Part shown: in pieces, positions 1-10,069 of the stretch
How positions within the stretch are numbered: the first letter of the stretch is position 1
Layout: the number at the start of each line of letters is the position of its first letter
NCBI RefSeq assembly: GCF_002575655.3
Contig: NC_053040.3
Span: 361,830,267 to 361,894,266, forward strand
DNA from: Aegilops tauschii subsp. strangulata
Taxonomy: Eukaryota > Streptophyta > Magnoliopsida > Poales > Poaceae
DNA length: 64,000 nt
Reading direction: 5' to 3'
Program-made: the position numbers and the translations under genes
Notes under the pieces: generated by a model
Told to the model about the DNA's origin: nothing
The model's database searches: none
The model's input: only the letters and a program-made list of their open reading frames with translations

Positions 1-410
1 ATCCATCTCAAGTTGTTGTTGGTCGATGGGTTTCATTGATATGACCCAAGTGTCTGTGGCTGCATTGAGTCTATGTTGGGTGTGTTTGTTGGGGTCCTGT
101 GGCTCCATAGTCAGGAGTAGTATGCATGAGTGAGCAAGTTCGTGATTATATTAACCTGGTTTTTGTCAATTAACCAGCAACTTTATCCTTCCTAACTAAT
201 GGATATCTTTCAAATCTCTACTTTAGAATAAAAATGTCAAGGAAAACAGAGAATATTCAGTTTTTACACTACGCAGCGCCTCATATCTCCAAAGCCAGCT
301 CTGCTGATCTCGATCGCTCATGCCCGGAGCATGCAGCTGGACCTCTTCCGAGCGGTCGCTTGCTGTTCGGCAGCTGTCATCAGCCCAAACAAAGCAAGCA
401 CAGCTTCTTA
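1..410. other. Intergenic sequence, no gene recognised
   Basis: I see no convincing gene here. Short open frames exist on both strands around 223-425, but none resembles a known protein and they run into the MITE that follows. The stretch could be the flank or untranslated end of a neighbouring gene outside the window. Confidence 0.4.
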
Positions 411-806
411 GAGCATCTTCAATAGGTGCCAAGTTTAAGGCACCAAAACTGATTTGAAGCAAAAATTGGAACATCAAAATGTTCATCTTCAACCGTTGCT
501 CTAAAATTGATGCCATAAAATACATCACGGTCGTCTTCTTGTGGTTGCTCTATTTTAGGGCACCTGTTGAAGCAACAGTGTGATGTAAAACAATTGTTTT
601 CTTATGGTCTTGCGATGCCTCTTTGCCTTAAAAATTTGCTCCTGCCGCCCAAGTGTTGCAAATTTGCAGCACTGTATGTTGTATTTTGCAGTGCTCTATC
701 CTTGAAGTAATTTTTTGGCATCTGGTGCACTTGAAGCAACGTTTTTGCCCCCTCGTGATGTAAAAATCGGCTGTGCCCTATTTTACACAACCTGCCGAAG
801 ATGCTC
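411..806. mobile_element. PIF/Harbinger-like MITE (396 bp)
   Basis: The ends are inverted copies starting GAGCATCTTC. The similarity continues imperfectly for about 17 bp (AATAGGT at the left, GGCAGGT at the right). The element is flanked on both sides by TTA (408-410 and 807-809), the three-base target duplication typical of PIF/Harbinger transposons. The interior has no coding capacity, so this is a non-autonomous copy. It lies about 460 bp past the stop codon of the TFIIE-beta gene. Confidence 0.8.
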
Positions 807-1266
807 TTAGAAAACCAGAGCTGAGTTAACTGATCATTCGCCTCAGCAGTTTCCGCTTCTCATCGATAGCACAGACTGGAAGCCTTCCACTTTCTCACCT
901 GGGCAGCAGATGCCAGTAATTTCATACTACTACTTTATTTTTTACTAAACACAGAACAAACATATACTACACATACACACACTCATTCCAGTTAACAAAC
1001 ACACGCACGCCCTACCACTAGCAACCAAACATTCCACCGGAATGAAACAACCCGGGCATGCTACACCATGACAGGTTTGAGAGGATTATGATAAAAAACA
1101 ATCTCAAACTCTTCCAAGTCAGATTATGCTACATACAACAGGGCTCTCAGATCAAGATCTTGGAGCTCACATAACCACAAACTAGGGTTGCAGGCACATA
1201 TAATCGATGACATTAACTAGAGGTAGGATGAAACGAAATACATCGGAGTTGCTGATAACGGCACAA
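807..1266. other. 3' flank and probable 3' UTR of the TFIIE-beta gene
   Basis: This stretch follows the stop codon of the minus-strand TFIIE-beta gene and holds no open frame of interest. The part next to the stop codon is presumably its 3' UTR. An AATAAA on the minus strand at 939-934 is the best candidate poly(A) signal. Confidence 0.4.
934..939 (-). terminator. Candidate poly(A) signal (AATAAA)
   Basis: On the minus strand this reads AATAAA, about 328 nt beyond the TFIIE-beta stop codon, a plausible plant 3' UTR length. It is only a hexamer match, and plant poly(A) signals are loosely defined. Confidence 0.3.
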
Positions 1267-4200
1267 TCAAGATTTAAGATGTTGGAACAGCTCAGGCAGA
1301 TGGGCATTCGTGAGCTTGGTCCGTTTAGTTATCTCGCGTTGCTTCTTCTTAGGCTTAGCCTTTGGTTTCACGCCATGGATCTGGGCTGCTGCTCGTCGTT
1401 TCGTGGTGTCGGTCATCGGCTTCATGCCGTTCTTCTGGAGCTCCTTTTCGATATCAACCATATCACGCGGTAACTCAATCCCACGGAAGAGCTCCTTCAG
1501 GTCATCATCAACCTTGATCTTCACTTTTGGATCATTAGGGTAAACAATGTCCTCCTGTGAATCCATGTTTGACAACAGCCAAACTTCACCTGCTGCCTTC
1601 AGAGCCTAGAAGCCAACAATATGGGTTATAAAGATATACGCAATGTATAACATGTGTAGTAGTGTACGCAAACCATGGCACTCAAGATTATCCATCATAT
1701 GCTACCAGACCAAAAGAAACCCATATGAAACAACTGTTATTTACAGACCCCTCTAGTTCAGAGCTTGCAGGACTGACTTGTGCCCTCTTACAGAATTTCT
1801 TGGAAACTTCCTACATAAACGGATATTCTCATGATGTATCTATGATGACAACACAACTCATGGTACCCCAAAACTGTCCAGAGGGACTGACAGCATTTCA
1901 ACAAGGTATGCCATTGGTAATTTTACCAGGTCTAGATGCTAAGAAACATGAGTGACCACTAAACCTCCCATCGTGGTACTCTGAAGTCCAGAGTTAAAAT
2001 GAGAAGTATTAAGCACCATTGGGTGAAACTACAAATATCCAAGTAGATTGGGGATAAACCAATAGGCACATGACTGCAAGATTAATTGAAACATTACAAT
2101 GGTTGGGTACCATAAACAGTTAACTAGCAACTGGTTAACCAAGAAACTGCAAAGTATCACCTTCAGGAGAATTAGGGTCACATATTCTCACCTGCAAATC
2201 TTCCAATACACTTGGGTATGCATCCTTCACTTCCACAACAGCAAGACCCTCCTGGTGACACCTTATCAAATCAAGTAGTTGATCTTTCCCCTCCAGATCA
2301 TGCTTGGACTGCACAGGTTCCAACAGCCAAATAACAATGACACCTTCGAACTAATTCAACTTCAAACAGAAAGATAAGTCTATGGAGATAACACATTTCT
2401 CATGTTATGTTCTTCATATCAATTACAAAAATTATTATATATGAAGCAAGAAGCGCTTAGAAGATTCAAGCTAAGTATTGAAAACATAACTGGTAAGTAA
2501 CAATTACCTTGTACGAGAAACGTCTCCCATCATAGTGTACTTTGAGGTTATTCCTCAGACTGTCAAAGACAGCCTTATTACCATTGATATCAACGTAAGT
2601 TGCATCATTTATTTGCTCTGCCGTAAAAGCTTGTCTTGTCTGCAGTAAAATATCAATTCCAGTAGTGAGACACAGCACTGCAATTTATAAATAAGGTTCA
2701 CATAATGCTCTTCGTGAAGATATTTACAACTTCTAAAGCCAAAGAATGTTAATGCGCAGAAAGCAAACCATGGTAGAAAATTGTTATAACACTGTTCATA
2801 TTTGCTTTTTATATCGAAAAACTGTAGGCGTAGGGAAGCCCCGGCAGTAGAATTTTATTAAGAACATAAATATTTACAAGAAGAGATATACAACAGCTAT
2901 ATACAGAAGAGAGAGGGGCGGGCGGGCTTAGCCCAGATCATCAAGCCAGCCTATAAGGGGAATCTTAAGCTCCTCATTCATAGCTCATTCTGAAAGGAAA
3001 AAGAAAAAGGCCCCACTTCAAGAGGAAGGGCAAAGCGCCTAAACTACGGTTCATTGTCAAAGATTTTACAGTTTCTTTGTTCTCAAATGCTCCAAGCAGC
3101 AACAGAGAAAGCCTCCACGAAGAAGGGTTTGCTGAAGGACCCCCTGGCCAAAACAATCATGTTCTCCATCCCAGATCACTATCCAAATGTAGATTGATCG
3201 GCACCCAACACTCTATGCTCAAGTGGCAATTCAAGAAGAGGTGATCTCTGGTATCAAGGTTGGCCATCCTCGCAGAGCACGTAGTTAACAACTGTTCCTG
3301 ACCTGGAAATTCCGTCTCTGCAAACTAATGCCTTAATCTTGGAGGAGCATTTAGAGTTCCAGAACCGGTTTGAGAAGAAAAAAAAGGGGCCTGAATATGA
3401 CCGAAAGAGAGCCTATAGGTTTTGGAGGCAGAGAAAGATGGCCCCCACTTATAAATCCAAATGTCAACTCCGTTGTTATTACGGTTATGCTGGAGAATCA
3501 TCTACCTGAATTCATCAAAGGCTTGCAAGAGGATCCTGAGTGAAAAGACGTCACTGACCAAGGCAAGATTATTGATGGCAAACGAGTTAATTTGCTTCCC
3601 TCTAAGAACCGGAGACCAGTTGTCCCCCCCCCCCCCCCCCACACACACCGATACGATTCCAATATGTACATGCAAACCAGATCAAGAAGTATGGGCGTGG
3701 ATCTTTCACATTCAAATTGGATTGGATGTGAACTGGAATACTGGATCAAACTTATTTAATATGAGGTGAATGTCTGAAGTTTGAATATGGACGCTGATCC
3801 ATTCCCACCTTTACTAACAGCACACATCCAGTCAAACAGTCTATAGTCCTACTTTAGTTAGCAGGAAGGTGGAAACAATTATCAGCCTAAACCCTAAATA
3901 TTAATTAATTCCACATGAAGAATCATAACAATATCTGGCATATAAACTCAATTAGCAGAATACTGCTTTTAGAATGTATTACCATGATGATTTGCAGGAT
4001 CAACGAAAGAATTTGCAACGCCTTAACAGGGGAAGAAATTTGCCATCTTACACTAGTGTGGGGAAAAAATAACGTTGTAGCTTAGCAAGAAGTACCTTGT
4101 AAAGCAATTCAATGACAAGTTTGATCTGTGCCCCAACAGGAGATTTCCTAATCGAATTAATGTCTTGCAGCCTTTCTGTATCGTTTGAAAATTTAATAGG

Positions 4201-4356
4201 TTGTGCAGGCCTTGCTGGAGCAGATGGAGCATTAATCGGTTGGGCCCTGTGCTTTGGTTTTGTGGTTGAAGCTTGGCTTGCAGCTATGCTGGCCAAAGAT
4301 GACTGGCACCTCTCCTGCTGCTGCTTAAATCTGGAGAGGCTATCCTTGAGATCCAT
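1267..4356 (-). CDS. TFIIE-beta: Transcription initiation factor IIE subunit beta (TFIIE-beta), four coding exons
   Basis: This is the small subunit of general transcription factor TFIIE. With TFIIE-alpha it joins the RNA polymerase II preinitiation complex in the nucleus and helps recruit and regulate TFIIH. Exons on the minus strand are 4356-4096 (87 codons), 2639-2508 (44), 2308-2192 (39) and 1605-1267 (112 plus stop). All junctions are GT-AG and phase 0, and the join gives 282 residues, close to plant orthologues. Residues 1-25 form a charged helix (SRFKQQQERC). About 57-131 form the first winged helix (SIRKSPVGAQ, TAEQIN, NKAVFDSLRNN, VHYDGRRFSYK). About 132-196 form the second (KDAYPSVLEDLQALKAAGEVWLL). 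The C-terminus is a basic tail (KPKKKQREITKRTKLTNAHL). Exons 3 and 4 join exactly at LQ-AL. The start is the first ATG, with AG immediately before it, suggesting a 5' UTR intron. No frame break was seen. Small differences from my memory of rice (IRCHQEG in the second winged helix) may be real. Expression is expected to be constitutive. Confidence 0.95.
2810..3650 (-). mobile_element. LINE 3' fragment with zf-RVT remnant, in intron 1 of TFIIE-beta
   Basis: Read on the minus strand, this encodes a broken peptide with the hallmarks of the region after a plant LINE reverse transcriptase. It has an IYKWGPSFSASKTYRLSFG stretch near 3440-3380, a C-x2-C type segment, and a TRDHLFLNCHLSIECWV block near 3260-3200. 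That order matches the zf-RVT domain. The 3' end has the purine and pyrimidine run (TGCCGGGGCTTCCC) seen at ends of grass LINEs, near 2825-2845. The reverse transcriptase core is absent, so this is a 5'-truncated insertion, as is usual for LINEs. It shares the gene's orientation and lies wholly within intron 1 (2640-4095). The upstream border is approximate. Confidence 0.7.
3624..3640. repeat. Poly-C tract (17 C) followed by an AC run
   Basis: Seventeen consecutive C are followed by ACACACAC, near the upstream border of the LINE fragment. It is a length-variable homopolymer, and the exact count could also be a sequencing artefact. Confidence 0.9.
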
Positions 4357-4994
4357 CTACAAATGGCATGCTCATAAGCAATTATTAAAATCATGAATGC
4401 AGACAACTGAACAGGAAAAAAACAACTGTCTACTATGCTCTTCTCTACAAAGTAAAGCAACTAGACATATGCTATCAAACACCTTAAATCTGGTATGAGG
4501 TGATACAATCTGAGTTGGTAAAGGCACACTCTGGATGCTCCTACATAAATGCAACTAGAAATGTATCACTGTTGAGGTTTTGGGAAGCTATTTACACTAA
4601 ATAATTATTACTTATTAACGCATTGTAGTTCCACATCACTATCTGGTGATGCGCAACAGAAGCTACGCCAGTAGAGGACACTCTTATTGACCGGAGCTAG
4701 AGGCATTGCACATTGCAGTACTGGCTTCACCTTTTGTAGCATTGACCCAGCCAGGTACAGCGCAGGCCACCACGAGTCTGCGAAAGCTTAAGGAAGAGAA
4801 ACCGGACACACCTTCCCTGTTCTTGCCAAGTTCAAGTGAATAAGCATCCTTGTTGTCTCATGTCCCCCTTCATCATCCATACTATGGTGATGGCTTGATG
4901 CATTGCCATCCATTGCTTCTCAACGTTGAGATTCAACGGGGCATGAGAAATGTGCACGTGATGACTGGGTGATGCGGACCAAACTAGTTATATA
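4357..4994 (-). other. Probable 5' UTR intron (3' part) of TFIIE-beta
   Basis: The two minus-strand bases directly before the ATG are AG, preceded by a T-rich stretch (ccatttgtag). This fits a splice acceptor placed right at the start codon. The sequence upstream is AT-rich without promoter-like GC content and has no open frame extending the protein. I infer that the transcript begins further upstream. Confidence 0.45.
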
Positions 4995-5152
4995 TTCCCT
5001 CTGTTTCTAAATATAAGCCTTTCTAGAGATTCCAATAAGGACTACATAAGGAGCAAAATGAGTGAATCTACACTCCAAAATATGTCTATATACATCCGTA
5101 TGTAGTCCGTATTGGAATCTCTAAAAAGTCTTATATTTAGAAATGGAGGGAG
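4995..5152. mobile_element. Stowaway MITE (158 bp)
   Basis: The ends are long inverted repeats of the form YTCCCTCYRTTTCTAAATAT, continuing through the stretch AAG.CTTT.TAGAG. The element is flanked by TA on both sides (4993-4994 and 5153-5154). Sequence and TA duplication are diagnostic of Triticeae Stowaway (Tc1/mariner type) MITEs. Confidence 0.92.
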
Positions 5153-5154
5153 TA

Positions 5155-5305
5155 TATATTTAGTTGTGCACCTTTTGTACTTTCCCAGTTCTATAAGGGG
5201 CTTTCTGCATATTGTACTGCACATGTACGTGTATATATACCAGCCTATGGCCACCTGAGAATACAAGTTGCATATTTCCTAACATGGATTAGAGCCCTAG
5301 GGTTT
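5155..5305 (+). mobile_element. 3' end of a Copia LTR with degenerate primer-binding site
   Basis: The stretch ends TTTCCTAACA at 5275-5284 and is followed by TGGATTAGAGCC, a decayed form of the methionine tRNA primer-binding site TGGTATCAGAGCC. A GGTTTTTTT leader and a GC-rich stretch follow. This arrangement is typical of Triticeae Copia elements. The 5' end of the LTR was not found, and the Stowaway element seems to sit inside it. No second LTR was seen. Confidence 0.45.
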
Positions 5306-6375
5306 TTTTTTTCTCTTCGGACGAGCAACTTGTGCTTGATCCCATCTTGTGCCGTCTCCTCCTCTTAGACGACTGACACCGCTCCCGCCGCTGCTGCCTG
5401 GCCACCGCCGTTCTCCACTGGTGCCGCCTCCCCTCCCCATCCACCAGCTCTCGACTCTGCCTGCCTGTCAGCCCCGCCCGCACGCGCCAGCTCCCAATCC
5501 ATCGTCCTAGTCCGCTCTGGCTGCTTCCTCTACCATGCATCACACACAGCCGCCACACCTTGACTCCTCTCTTTCCCTCGCCGCCCAACCATGCACGATC
5601 ACACCAGTGCTCCGTCGGCAGCGCTTCGTGTGCTACAGCCAAACCCGCATCACTGCCGCCACACACTAGTGCTGCAGGAGAAATAGAAGCAAAGCACAGA
5701 GGGTTGGCGCTCGCTTGTGGAGGGGTCACCAATGCGCCAGCCTCGCTGCTACTCCGTTAGCCGCTGTCCGCCGAACAGCACACCCCGCATCTCCATTCAA
5801 TTCCACATCGTTGCGCCTCGAGGGCAAGGTTGGTTGATCCTCGGCGGCTAGGGGTGCTCATGGCAGGAGGAGCTAGGCGTCGACCTCCCGAGCCCCGTCG
5901 AAGCTCACACTCGATCAGGAGGAACCCCACCTAGATGAGGAGAGCCTTGACCTTGGGAACGGCAGAGAACACGTTGGCGGATGTGGAGGAGGGCAGAAGA
6001 AGGCAGCGGCGAGGAGCACGAAAAGGTGGAGATGGCGACGAAGGTTGCTCTTTGCTCAGGAACGGAGAGGATGAAGACCGCAGCATGAAATTTCCATTGG
6101 GACACAAATTTCGTGGATGGACCGCACTCCAAAAATGGGCTTGCGGACTGCAAATATGGAGGCTGGAGGGGCAAGCATGGAGGGTGCTTCAAAATTTATG
6201 GCAATGAGTGTGGAATGACGAATCTACTAGAGCAACCTTTTGGGCCAGAAACTCCAAACTGACGGTAAATATGGAGTTCAGGCTGCTTTGACAATTTTGC
6301 TAGAGTTGCTCCAATAAGTAAAGAAAATAATTCAAATGCCAAGAGAGAGAGCCGTACCATTTGGTACAACTAATC
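5306..6375. other. GC-rich stretch, possible Copia leader, no gene assigned
   Basis: The part 5306-5900 is moderately GC-rich with open frames on both strands and no recognisable domain. It may be the leader and first part of the Copia element whose LTR ends at 5284. The part 5900-6375 contains short near-inverted motifs (ctagagcaacc near 6228, gctagagttgctcc near 6300) that may be the ends of a small transposon, but I could not define its borders. Confidence 0.35.
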
Positions 6376-6850
6376 CTTCTCATGCTCCTCCTTTTATTTT
6401 AAGCATCCATACAAGAAACCAACTGTAAAGACCGCTTGTAAGTGTCACGCAGCAACCTCATTTTTAGACCATGTACAACTACCAACAAGAACATAGCAAC
6501 CTTTTCTTCCATGGTAACATATACACTGTCACGGAGGCCACACTTCTGTGCACAAGTCAGGGAAGTTCCACTTAGTTAAACACAATGCATCATAGCAGGA
6601 CACTTCCGAACCATCATACATCTCTTTGGGAAAATACTTCCTAAGATTACGCCTTTGCTCATCGTCATTAAAGCTGCCTAAATTCGTTGGTCCGCTTTGT
6701 GTACCGAGATATGTTAGCGCAAAAGACATGATTCAAAATACAATTTTGTAAACACAATTTTTCTCCTGCTCCTTCTTTTATTTCAGCATCCATGCAAGAA
6801 ACTAGCTCTAATTGATCTGACATGATTCTGCTACGATCTACTTGTAAGAT
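6376..6850. repeat. Local duplication of about 60-80 bp
   Basis: Two related copies lie at about 6376-6440 and 6760-6850. Both contain the shared segments CTCCT.CTTTTATTT, AGCATCCAT.CAAGAAAC and CTTGTAAG in the same order. The intervening 300 bp has a minus-strand open frame (6729-6529) with no recognised similarity. The duplication could be two exon-like segments or paired transposon ends. Confidence 0.5.
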
Positions 6851-7039
6851 GTTGCGAACACACAAAAAAAAAAATGCATGGCATACAACAAGGCAGTGGT
6901 AAAATTCTGGCAAGCTTGGATGAAGAATTACCTTCAAACTGCGAGAAGAACACCACTGCAGTCAGCTGGAGAGCAGGACAACCAGCAGTGCACAATCGGA
7001 TAGAACAACAGGACAACCTAAAAAAACAGCAGCAGAGGA

Positions 7040-7500
7040 TTAGGGTTCATGTCGAGCTGCTCCAATGGAGAAGGCTGTAAGAGGGAGGGGCGACGGGGAA
7101 AGGGATGGACATGGGGCTCAGGAGGAGGTCACAGAAATGGGAGGAGGATGGGGAGGTGGCAGGCGGCGGAGGCCGGGGACGACGGCGGCGTCGAGCAGCC
7201 CGCCACGGAGGCCGAGATGCGGGGCAGCGGGGAGGGGGACGGGTCCAGGAGAGAGCGGGAACGGGGAGATGACTGCGGCGCGGGATGTTGGAAGACGTCC
7301 GGAGAGAGAGGAAGCAAGGAGGAGCCGGAGGGCACTGACCTGCTCGCCGCCGGGAGTCTCTCCGTCGCTTTTGGATAGAAGGACTGAAGGACGCACGGGG
7401 TGGAGCGCCAGGCCGCCAGCCAATTGCAGAAAACCGAGACCGCGGGCGCGCAGGTTTTTTTTTCTTCTTCTTTTCTTTTTGCGGCAACCGCGGGCGCGCA
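7040..7500 (-). promoter_or_regulatory. GC-rich block, candidate promoter and first exon of TFIIE-beta
   Basis: This block is strongly GC-rich compared with its surroundings, like the 5' ends of grass genes. Read on the minus strand it has pyrimidine-rich leader-like sequence and no ATG between about 7500 and 7340. A good donor (GCGAGCAG before GTCAGT) places a possible exon end at 7340. It is the only such block upstream of the TFIIE-beta start. Assignment to that gene, about 3 kb away, is an inference. Long overlapping open frames on both strands here are expected from GC bias and are not called as genes. Confidence 0.4.
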
Positions 7501-7564
7501 GGTAGTTTCGATACGGCTTGGTATTGGTGGCTCCGATTTTCAGGAGTGGATTCCACAGCCATAT

Positions 7565-8247
7565 GACTAGCCACGATGAATAGTAACATAGAGTAGTAAC
7601 ATGAGCATAGAGTGCAGCGATTTGACTCCCGGGCTCAGATGAGCCCGGGCCAAATGAAAAAATAAAAAAAAATTCAAAAAAATTCAAAAAATTCCAAAAA
7701 AAAATCGGGTGGTAGATAATTAGGTGCGTGAGGTTCGCTGTAAAATGCAACTCGTTTGGACATTTGAGCAAGTCTGTGCAAAAAAGACAAAATCGGGGTC
7801 TGTGAAAAAGTTTACTGTTCACAAACTGTTTTGACCCGATTTGTCTTTTTTGCCGAGGCCTACTCAGATGTCCAAATGGGTTGAATTTTGGAGCGGACCT
7901 CACGCATCAACTTATCTACCACCCGAATTTTTTTTGGATTTTTTTGAATTTTTCTAGTATTTTTTTTTGAATTTTTTGCTTATCAGGTGCAGATGAGCCC
8001 GGGCTCCAGGATGAATTATCCCATGAGCATGTTACTACTCTATGTTACTACCTCTATAGTGGGAAGTAACATATGTGTGGTAACATGCAATACTTCATTT
8101 ATTATGATATAGACTCATCTTGCTTTGGTACGTGTGATGTTACAGTAACTAGCTAAGTTACTAGGACTACCTCTCTCTTCATTAACTCATTGCCACATAC
8201 ACAAATTTGCTGAGTTGGACTTGAAGTTACTTCCACTGTGGCTAGTC
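7565..8247. mobile_element. MITE with GACTAGCCAC ends, split by a second MITE
   Basis: The terminal inverted repeats are GACTAGCCACGATGAATAGT at the left and the complement of ACTTCCACTGTGGCTAGTC at the right. The flanks are TAT on both sides (7562-7564 and 8248-8250), though the duplication length is uncertain. Without the nested insertion the element is about 260 bp. The interior has the GTAACATGAGCATGTTACTA type sequence common in wheat MITEs near genes. It lies just upstream of the GC-rich block. Confidence 0.75.
7609..8021. mobile_element. Mutator-like MITE (413 bp) nested in the MITE at 7565-8247
   Basis: A nine-base duplication, CATGAGCAT, flanks this insertion exactly (7600-7608 and 8022-8030). 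Nine bases is the Mutator superfamily target duplication. The end regions carry inverted copies of a segment around CCCGGGCTCA. The interior is a long imperfect palindrome whose arms include GTGCGTGAGGT and the complement of ACCTCACGCA, and AT-rich runs of AATTC and A. It has no coding capacity. Confidence 0.8.
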
Positions 8248-8250
8248 TAT

Positions 8251-8497
8251 ATGTGCAGTATCAATTTTGAACTAGAGCTAACGCACCTTTGCCGCGTTGT
8301 TTTTCATTCGTGGGGTAGGGCATCTCCAACCCCAAGCCGGACACCGCTTGTCCGTCCATGGACCGGTGGAAACCAATTTGTTGACATAGATGCGGGAGCT
8401 CGCCATCCAACCATAATCGTATACATTTCAAATCATATTTCAACAAATTGAACAAAATTCATCAAACAGAATATATTTTGTTGAAGTTGATAGAAAT
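8251..8497. other. Unassigned spacer, possible transposon end
   Basis: The sequence GGGCATCTCCAACCCC at about 8327 resembles the end of a Harbinger-type element. I could not find a matching right end with confidence, so no element is called. Nothing else was recognised. Confidence 0.3.
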
Positions 8498-8793
8498 GGA
8501 AATTTTTTGTTTTTGCCACTCTAAATTTTGTCAATTTTCCTTATGCCACTCTAGATTTTGACATTTCACTTTTGTCACTCTTAGTTATTGAAAATTATCA
8601 CAATTGCCATTTTGTGGCAAAAGCAAAATAATTTTATTTTACTTTTGTCACTCTTAGTTTTTGACAATTGTGATACATAGTCAAAAGCTATCACAATTGT
8701 CAAAAGCTAAGAGTGGCAAAAGAGAAATGTCAAAATCTCGAGTGGCATATGAAAAAATGGCAAAAACTAGAGTGGCAAAACCAAATTTTTCCC
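8498..8793. mobile_element. Foldback-type MITE (about 296 bp)
   Basis: Almost the whole stretch is one long inverted repeat. The left arm runs through repeated TTTTGCCACTCTA and TTTGACATTTC motifs, and the right arm carries their complements (AGAGTGGCAAAA, GAAATGTCAAAA). A related motif recurs about four times per arm. A possible imperfect duplication TAGAAAT/CAGAAAT flanks it. There is no open frame. The transcript would form a long hairpin. Confidence 0.65.
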
Positions 8794-8843
8794 GACAGAA
8801 ATAGCACAATTCATCCATAAATAGCATACAAATATTTCTAGTA

Positions 8844-9167
8844 CTCCCTCCATTTTGATATACAAGGCCAGAAACTCAAATTACAGGTACCAAGGTAAAA
8901 TTAAATACATGTTTTATAACCCAGCTTTTCTTTTCGTTTACTGGGATCATTAATACACTACATGCATGCAAGAAAACTGAATGGAGATAGTACGAGGAAA
9001 CATCATTAACTTTTGCTGAGTATCATTACGACTGCATGCATGCAAATATGAAACAAGTTGCTAGTACGATGAAATATTATTAATTTTTGCCTCGATTATT
9101 GTTGGTGGCCTTGTATAGATGCAAAATGTACATTCCATAATGGCTTCATATAACTAAATGGAGGGAG
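8844..9167. mobile_element. Stowaway-like MITE (324 bp)
   Basis: The ends are CTCCCTCCATTT and its complement AAATGGAGGGAG, flanked by TA on each side (8842-8843 and 9168-9169). The interior is non-coding and contains imperfect repeats of TGCATGCA. Confidence 0.8.
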
Positions 9168-9169
9168 TA

Positions 9170-9988
9170 CAACAATAGCTCACCATCTAAAAAAACAACA
9201 TGAAGTTTGAAAATAAGCTCTGTCGGGCGTGGTGTCCGCCATGGACGTTGTCGATAGGGGGGCCTATCTGGCTGAGGACAGATCCTGGGTGCACGGTGGC
9301 GCAGTACAAGGCGGGCAGGCACGTGGGTGGGGTTGCGGACGTCCGATAATGCCTGGGCGGCGGCCGGAGAGATATGATGGCGGAGGAGGACGGGGAGGGT
9401 GTGTATGCAAAGCAAGGGGAGCATGGCGGGGGTGGAAGAGAATGGCGCCGAGAGGAGGGATTTGAGTGGGTCAGCTATGCCGGAGTCCTATGTGGCGACG
9501 GTCTGGACTCCCGCAAGCCCCCTCCCCCCACCCAGTTTGCTTCCAATTTGTGAGAAAAGGGACGTCTGGACCGCTCCGGGGATTGATAGGATACCGTGTT
9601 GGATGGCAGAACGAGTCCAAACAGCTCGATCCGGATGGATGCAAGCGGATTAAGGGTCGGCATTCCTTAACTCTTTTCTCTTTAATACTAGGACAATGTC
9701 AATGCCCTGCAACGGGATATAAATATTATAATACGTCAACTTGTGATATACTTGAACATATCAATGCATGTAAAAGAAATTATCAAATCATGTTCGTGAT
9801 TTATCTTATGTTTTATATTTTTATGAGAAGTTCGGTGTGTAAATTAAAGTAAAATTGGTTTAAAAAATAAGTAAATTAAGGTGATTAATTATTACACGGG
9901 GAAGGTTGGATGAAGGGGTGGTGAGAAAAAAGTAAAACCTGAAACCGTACATTCTTTTTAATTAGTATAATATAAAGATGGAGATATA
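9170..9988. other. Unassigned sequence
   Basis: A moderately GC-rich part (9220-9650) with overlapping open frames but no recognisable protein is followed by an AT-rich part. The motif TGCAACGGGATA near 9711 is common in grass repeats, but I could not assign the element. Confidence 0.3.
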
Positions 9989-10069
9989 CTTCCTCTATAA
10001 ATTTTTATAAGATGTTCTTAGAGTCCATGACAGTGTCAAAAAATATATGATATTAAGTTATAGAGGGAG
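9989..10069. mobile_element. Miniature Stowaway-like element (81 bp)
   Basis: The ends are CTTCCTCTATAA and the complement of TTATAGAGGGAG, flanked by TA (9987-9988 and 10070-10071). Its short length suggests an internally deleted copy. Confidence 0.65.

Noticed and set aside
1207..1543. Plus-strand open frames over the last TFIIE-beta exon
   Set aside because: They are shadows of the minus-strand coding exon.
5289..5732. Open frame of 147 codons on the minus strand
   Set aside because: It starts in the leader after a Copia LTR, and the opposite strand is open too. No similarity was recognised.
7118..7903. Open frame of 261 codons on the minus strand
   Set aside because: It runs across the GC-rich block and both MITEs, has P, S and R rich composition and phenylalanine runs from poly-A tracts, and competes with open frames on the other strand.
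8327..9670. Possible larger Harbinger-type element starting GGGCATCTCCAAC
   Set aside because: The right end near 9650-9670 only loosely resembles the left, and no target duplication could be set.
9670..9988. Possible Helitron or other grass repeat with TGCAACGGGATA motif
   Set aside because: I could not find a hairpin plus CTRR end or a start, so the class remains unknown.
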